64,000 nucleotides of DNA from assembly GCA_029207755.1 (NCBI GenBank), contig JARCOQ010000197.1, positions 62,001-126,000 on the forward strand. Direction: 5' to 3'. This document shows, piece after piece, positions 58,914 through 64,000 of this stretch. Position numbers and translations under genes: made by a program. How positions within the stretch are numbered: position 1 is the stretch's first letter; each line of letters opens with the position of its first letter. Below the pieces are notes generated by a model. It searched no databases and was not told the DNA's origin. It saw only the letters and a list, made by a program, of their open reading frames with translations. Origin of the DNA: Chamaea fasciata. Lineage: Eukaryota; Chordata; Aves; Passeriformes; Sylviidae.

Positions 58914-59340
58914 TTGGCAAGTGTTGCTCCTTTTCCCTGCCCCTCCTTTCATCTCAGTCCATTAGCTTGCAATCGCCGCAGTTGCCGATTTTCTCAAATT
59001 TTTTCAGTCGCACTGTTTTTCCTCATATCTCCTTTCCAGAGCATCTGTTTGACTTTGTTCTCTGATTTCAAGATTTCGTTCCCTTTCCCGAAAGGGAAGG
59101 CTTTCCCTTTCGGGAAAGGGAACGAAATCTTGCGATTTCAATGAAGATTCATTGGGCAAGCCTGGGGCCCTCTCCCTGCACTTCTGGGCATCCCACTGAC
59201 TTTTATGGTTTTCAGATGCTTTCGGAATTTTCCTTTTTTTTTTTTTTTTTTTTTTTTTAAGGATTTCATTTCTTGCAATACTTTCTCTGTCTCTTTCTTT
59301 CCATTTCTGCCTTGATTTCAGGCTAGGATTTGGAGTTATT

Positions 59341-61019
59341 TTGGCAAGTGTTGCTCCTTTTCCCTGCCCCTCCTTTCATCTCAGTCCATTAGCTTGCAAT
59401 CGCCGCAGTTGCAGATTTTCTCGGATTTTTTCAGTCGCACTGTTTTTCCTCATATCTCCTTTCCAGAGCATCTGTTTGACTTTGTTCTCTGATTTCAAGA
59501 TTTCGTTCCCTTTCCCGAAAGGGAAGGCTTTCCCTTTCGGGAAAGGGAACGAAATCTTGCGATTTCAATGAGGATTCATTGGGCAAGCCTGGGGCCCTCT
59601 CCCTGCACTTGTGGGCATCCCACTGACTTTTATGGTTTTCAGATGCTTTCGGAATTTTCGTTTTTTTTTTTAAGATTTCATTTCTTGCAATACTTTCTCT
59701 GTCTCTTTCTTTCCATTTCTGCCTTGATTGCAGGCTAGGAATTGGAATTATTTTGGCAAGTGTTGCTCCTTTTCCCTGCCCCTCCTTTCATCTCAGTCCA
59801 TTAGCTTGCAATCGCCGCAGTTGCAGATTTTCTCGGATTTTTTCAGTCGCACTGTTTTTCTTCATATCTCCTTTCCAGAGCATCTGTTTGACTTTGTTCT
59901 CTGATTTCAAGATTTCGTTCCCTTTCCCGAAAGGGAAGGCTTTCCCTTTCGGGAAAGGGAACGAAATCTTGCGATTTCAATGAAGATTCATTGGGCAAGC
60001 CTGGGGCCCTCTCCCTGCACTTGTGGGCATCCCACTGACTTTTATGGTTTTCAGATGCTTTCGGAATTTTCCTTCTTTTTTTTTTTTTTTAAGGATTTCA
60101 TTTCTTGCAAAACTTTCTCTGTCTCTTTCTTTCCATTTCTGCCTTGATTGCAGGCTAGGAATTGGAATTATTTTGGCAAGTGTTGCTCCTTTTCCCTGCC
60201 CCTCCTTTCATCTCAGTCCATTAGCTTGCAATCGCCGCAGTTGCAGATTTTCTCGGATTTTTTCAGTCGCACTGTTTTTCCTCATATCTCCTTTCCAGAG
60301 CATCTGTTTGACTTTGTTCTCTGATTTCAAGATTTCATTCCCTTTCCCGAAAGGGAAGGCTTTCCCTTTCGGGAAAGGGAACGAAATCTTGCGATTTCAA
60401 TGAAGATTCATTGTGCAAGCCTGGGGCCCTCTCCCTGCACTTGTGGGCATCCCACTGACTTTTATGGTTTTCAGATGCTTTCGGAATTTTTGTGGGTTTT
60501 TTTTTTTTCTAAGGATTTCATTTCTTACAATACTTTCTCTGTCTCTTTCTTTCCATTTCTGCCTTGATTGCAGGCTAGGAATTGGAATTATTTTGGCAAG
60601 TGTTGCTCCTTTTCCCTGCCCCTCCTTTCATCTCAGTCCATTAGCTTGCAATCGCCGCAGTTGCAGATTTTCTCGGATTTTTTCAGTCGCACTGTTTTTC
60701 CTCATATCTCCTTTCCAGAGCATCTGTTTGACTTTGTTCTCTGATTTCAAGATTTCGTTCCCTTTCCCGAAAGGGAAGGCTTTCCCTTTCGGGAAAGGGA
60801 ACGAAATCTTGCGATTTCAATGAAGATTCATTGGGCAAGCCTGGGGCCCTCTCCCTGCACTTCTGGGCATCCCACTGACTTTTATGGTTTTCAGATGCTT
60901 TCGGAATTTTCCTTTTTTTTTTTTTTTTTTTTTTTTTAAGGATTTCATTTCTTGCAATACTTTCTCTGTCTCTTTCTTTCCATTTCTGCCTTGATTTCAG
61001 GCTAGGATTTGGAGTTATT
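59341..61019 (+). repeat. Four-monomer tandem duplication, copy 1 (1679 bp)
   Basis: Monomers are at 59341, 59753, 60173 and 60593. Shared markers with the copy at 61020 are GGATTTGGAG in the leader, CAATGAGGATTC after the first palindrome, a G-to-A change in the third palindrome (GATTTCATTCC near 60337) and CATTGTGCAAGCC. The palindrome change is absent from the older relative at 50583, so this duplication is younger than the 9.6/11.3-kb pairings. Confidence 0.88.
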
Positions 61020-62683
61020 TTGGCAAGTGTTGCTCCTTTTCCCTGCCCCTCCTTTCATCTCAGTCCATTAGCTTGCAATCGCCGCAGTTGCAGATTTTCT
61101 CGGATTTTTTCAGTCGCACTGTTTTTCCTCATATCTCCTTTCCAGAGCATCTGTTTGACTTTGTTCTCTGATTTCAAGATTTCGTTCCCTTTCCCGAAAG
61201 GGAAGGCTTTCCCTTTCGGGAAAGGGAACGAAATCTTGCGATTTCAATGAGGATTCATTGGGCAAGCCTGGGGCCCTCTCCCTGCACTTGTGGGCATCCC
61301 ACTGACTTTTATGGTTTTCAGATGCTTTCGGAATTTTCGTTTTTTTTTTTAAGATTTCATTTCTTGCAATACTTTCTCTGTCTCTTTCTTTCCATTTCTG
61401 CCTTGATTGCAGGCTAGGAATTGGAATTATTTTGGCAAGTGTTGCTCCTTTTCCCTGCCCCTCCTTTCATCTCAGTCCATTAGCTTGCAATCGCCGCAGT
61501 TGCAGATTTTCTCGGATTTTTTCAGTCGCACTGTTTTTCTTCATATCTCCTTTCCAGAGCATCTGTTTGACTTTGTTCTCTGATTTCAAGATTTCGTTCC
61601 CTTTCCCGAAAGGGAAGGCTTTCCCTTTCGGGAAAGGGAACGAAATCTTGCGATTTCAATGAAGATTCATTGGGCAAGCCTGGGGCCCTCTCCCTGCACT
61701 TGTGGGCATCCCACTGACTTTTATGGTTTTCAGATGCTTTCGGAATTTTCCTTCTTTTTTTTTTTTTTTAAGGATTTCATTTCTTGCAAAACTTTCTCTG
61801 TCTCTTTCTTTCCATTTCTGCCTTGATTGCAGGCTAGGAATTGGAATTATTTTGGCAAGTGTTGCTCCTTTTCCCTGCCCCTCCTTTCATCTCAGTCCAT
61901 TAGCTTGCAATCGCCGCAGTTGCAGATTTTCTCGGATTTTTTCAGTCGCACTGTTTTTCCTCATATCTCCTTTCCAGAGCATCTGTTTGACTTTGTTCTC
62001 TGATTTCAAGATTTCATTCCCTTTCCCGAAAGGGAAGGCTTTCCCTTTCGGGAAAGGGAACGAAATCTTGCGATTTCAATGAAGATTCATTGTGCAAGCC
62101 TGGGGCCCTCTCCCTGCACTTGTGGGCATCCCACTGACTTTTATGGTTTTCAGATGCTTTCGGAATTTTTGTGGGTTTTTTTTTTTTCTAAGGATTTCAT
62201 TTCTTACAATACTTTCTCTGTCTCTTTCTTTCCATTTCTGCCTTGATTGCAGGCTAGGAATTGGAATTATTTTGGCAAGTGTTGCTCCTTTTCCCTGCCC
62301 CTCCTTTCATCTCAGTCCATTAGCTTGCAATCGCCGCAGTTGCAGATTTTCTCGGATTTTTTCAGTCGCACTGTTTTTCCTCATATCTCCTTTCCAGAGC
62401 ATCTGTTTGACTTTGTTCTCTGATTTCAAGATTTCGTTCCCTTTCCCGAAAGGGAAGGCTTTCCCTTTCGGGAAAGGGAACGAAATCTTGCGATTTCAAT
62501 GAAGATTCATTGGGCAAGCCTGGGGCCCTCTCCCTGCACTTGTGGGCATCCCACTGACTTTTATGGTTTTCAGATGCTTTGGTAATTTTCATTTTCTTTT
62601 TTAAGATTTCATTTCTTGCAATACTTTCTCTGTCTCTTTCTTTCCATTTCTGCCTTGATTGCAGGCTAGGAATTGGAATTATT
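61020..62683 (+). repeat. Four-monomer tandem duplication, copy 2 (1664 bp)
   Basis: Monomers are at 61020, 61432, 61852 and 62272, at constant offset 1679 from the preceding block. They carry the same four private markers, including GATTTCATTCC near 62026. The final leader differs because it joins the 62684 type. Confidence 0.88.
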
Positions 62684-62989
62684 TTGGCAAGTGTTGCTCC
62701 TTTTCCCTGCCCCTCCTTTCATCTCAGTCCATTAGCTTGCAATCGCCGCAGTTGCAGATTTTCTCGGATTTTTTCAGTCGCACTGTTTTTCCTCATATCT
62801 CCTTTCCAGAGCATCTGTTTGACTTTGTTCTCTGATTTCAAGATTTCGTTCCCTTTCCCGAAAGGGAAGGCTTTCCCTTTCGGGAAAGGGAACGAAATCT
62901 TGCGATTTCAATGAAGATTCATTGGGCAAGCCTGGGGCCCTCTCCCTGCACTTCTGGGCATCCCACTGACTTTTATGGTTTTCAGATGC

Positions 62990-63303
62990 TTTCGGAATTT
63001 TCCTTTTTTTTTTTACGGTTTCCTTTCTTCCAATACTTTCTCTTTCTCTTTCTTTCCATTTCTGCCTGGATTGCTAACTAGGAATTGGAGTTATTTTGGC
63101 AAGTGTTGCTCCTTTTTTCCTGCCCCTCATTTCATCTCAGTCCATTAGCTTGCAATCGCCGCAGTTGCCGATTTTCTCGGATTTTTTCAGTCGCACTGTT
63201 TTTCCTCATATCTCCTTTCCAGAGCATCTGTTTGACTTTGTTCTCTGATTTCAAGATTTCGTTCCCTTTCGGGAAAGGGAACGAAATTTTGCGATTTCAA
63301 TGA
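62990..63303 (+). repeat. Diverged monomer, copy 2
   Basis: It carries the same set of changes as at 51721-52034, at offset 11269. Its neighbours on both sides also match those of copy 1. Confidence 0.88.
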
Positions 63304-64000
63304 AGATTCATTGGGCAAGCCTGAGGCCCTCTCCCTGCACTTGTGGGCATCCCACTGACTTTTATGGTTTTCAGATGCTTTCGGAATTTTCCATTTTTTT
63401 TTTTTTTTTTTAAGGATTTCATTTCTTGCAATACTTTCTCTGTCTCTTTCTTTCCATTTCTGCCTTGATTGCAGGCTAGGAATTGGAATTATTTTGGCAA
63501 GTGTTGCTCCTTTTCCCTGCCCCTCCTTTCATCTCAGTCCATTAGCTTGCAATCGCCGCATTTGCCGATTTTCTCAAATTTTTTCAGTCGCACTGTTTTT
63601 CCTCATATCTCCTTTCCAGAGCATCTGTTTGACTTTGTTCTCTGATTTCAAGATTTCGTTCCCTTTCGGGAAAGGGAACGAAATCTTGCGATTTCAATGA
63701 AGATTCATTGGGCAAGCCTGGGGCCCTCTCCCTGCACTTGTGGGCATCCCACTGACTTTTATGGTTTTCAGATGCTTTCGGAATTTTCCTTTTTTTTTTT
63801 AAGATTTCATTTCTTGCAATACTTTCTCTGTCTCTTTCTTTCCATTTCTGCCTTGATTGCAGGCTAGGAATTGGAGTTATTTTGGCAAGTGTTGCTCCTT
63901 TTCCCTGCCCCTCCTTTCATCTCAGTCCATTAGCTTGCAATCGCCGCAGTTGCAGATTTTCTCGGATTTTTTCAGTCGCACTGTTTTTCCTCATATCTCC

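Larger units (their letters stand above)
1..64000 (+). repeat. Satellite DNA array, ~156 head-to-tail monomers of ~390-430 bp
   Basis: The same unit recurs from the first to the last base with no interruption and no inverted copy; the T-rich strand is always the plus strand. I anchored each unit on TTGGCAAGTG and found about 156 anchors from 80 to 63882. Spacings fall into discrete classes: about 388, 393, 397, 401, 412, 420-423 and 427-430 bp. The classes come from three sources: a 64/40/45-bp palindrome, a variable T tract, and AAGGATTTC versus AAGATTTC after the tract. The window starts inside a leader (1-79) and ends inside a monomer body (63882-64000), so the array extends past both edges. 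I do not recognise the family by name. No gene, RNA gene or mobile-element ORF is present. Confidence 0.98.
48066..64000 (+). repeat. Array region D: long-palindrome-rich, locally duplicated
   Basis: Anchors are 48066, 48487, 48908, 49325, 49752, 50163, 50583, 51003, 51415, 51827, 52224, 52636, 53055, 53477, 53896, 54284, 54714, 55111, 55532, 55954, 56378, 56799, 57220, 57647, 58071, 58492, 58914, 59341, 59753, 60173, 60593, 61020, 61432, 61852, 62272, 62684, 63096, 63494 and 63882. Only five short palindromes occur (51827, 53896, 54714, 63096, 63494). Long-range pairs: 48487/48908 with 56799/57220 (offset 8312); 49325-51003 with 58914-60593 (offset ~9590); 49752-52224 with 61020-63494 (offset ~11269). 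The last monomer is cut by the window end. Confidence 0.82.

Noticed and set aside
1..64000. CRISPR-like array (regular repeats)
   Set aside because: Units are ~400 bp with no short repeat plus unique spacer pattern; the whole unit is repeated.
1..64000. Known human-type satellites (alpha, beta, gamma, HSat)
   Set aside because: Neither the unit length nor the sequence resembles the ~171-bp, 68-bp or simple pentamer families I know. I could not name any family for this unit.

Overview
The whole 64-kb window is one uninterrupted, head-to-tail satellite DNA array. I see about 156 copies of a single ~390-430 bp monomer, all in the same orientation. There is no unique sequence, recognisable gene, RNA gene, transposon ORF or CRISPR array. 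The open reading frames that can be drawn through it recur identically in every monomer, mostly begin at TTG, and stop within the same repeat, so I treat them as non-coding. This is eukaryotic heterochromatin-type sequence (centromeric, pericentromeric, subtelomeric or sex-chromosome-like). The species cannot be named from the sequence. Each monomer has about 9-10 CpG, and several private variants are C-to-T or G-to-A changes at CpG. This hints at a cytosine-methylating genome such as a vertebrate or plant.

Monomer layout, counted from an anchor at TTGGCAAGTG (for example position 80): a conserved body of ~150 bp; a near-perfect palindrome at anchor +155 (64 bp long form or 40 bp short form); a second small inverted repeat of 16 bp; a ~75 bp conserved stretch with an ApaI site (GGGCCC); a T tract of ~9 to 28 T; then a pyrimidine-rich leader ending in a splice-acceptor-like TTGCAG or TTTCAG. 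Variation in the palindrome, the T tract and a few leader bases gives discrete spacings (about 388, 393, 397, 401, 412, 420-423, 427-430 bp).

Region by region: (A) 1-7545, an irregular ~1.66-kb four-monomer higher-order repeat (HOR). (B) 7546-39004, a well-ordered complex HOR of 9-12 monomer units. Within it, a segment of ~13 kb is tandemly duplicated (12476-25531 and 25532-39004), with only a few differences seen apart from one missing monomer. (C) 39005-48065, a mosaic of types shared with B and D. (D) 48066-64000, mostly long-palindrome monomers with local duplications of 1.2-1.7 kb and long-range pairs at ~8.3, 9.6 and 11.3 kb.

The most notable biology is the palindrome. It is present in every complete monomer and exists as two 24-bp-different length forms explicable by slippage. 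Rare copies have the loop inverted (7289-7352), a perfectly symmetrical 64-bp palindrome (46546-46609), or the alternative short loop (4791-4830). These are the products expected if the hairpin or cruciform forms and is processed in vivo. Hybrid monomers at ~11.55, 18.5 and 54.7 kb record unequal exchanges. A cluster of homopolymer indels at 53.24-53.72 kb looks like poor consensus quality.
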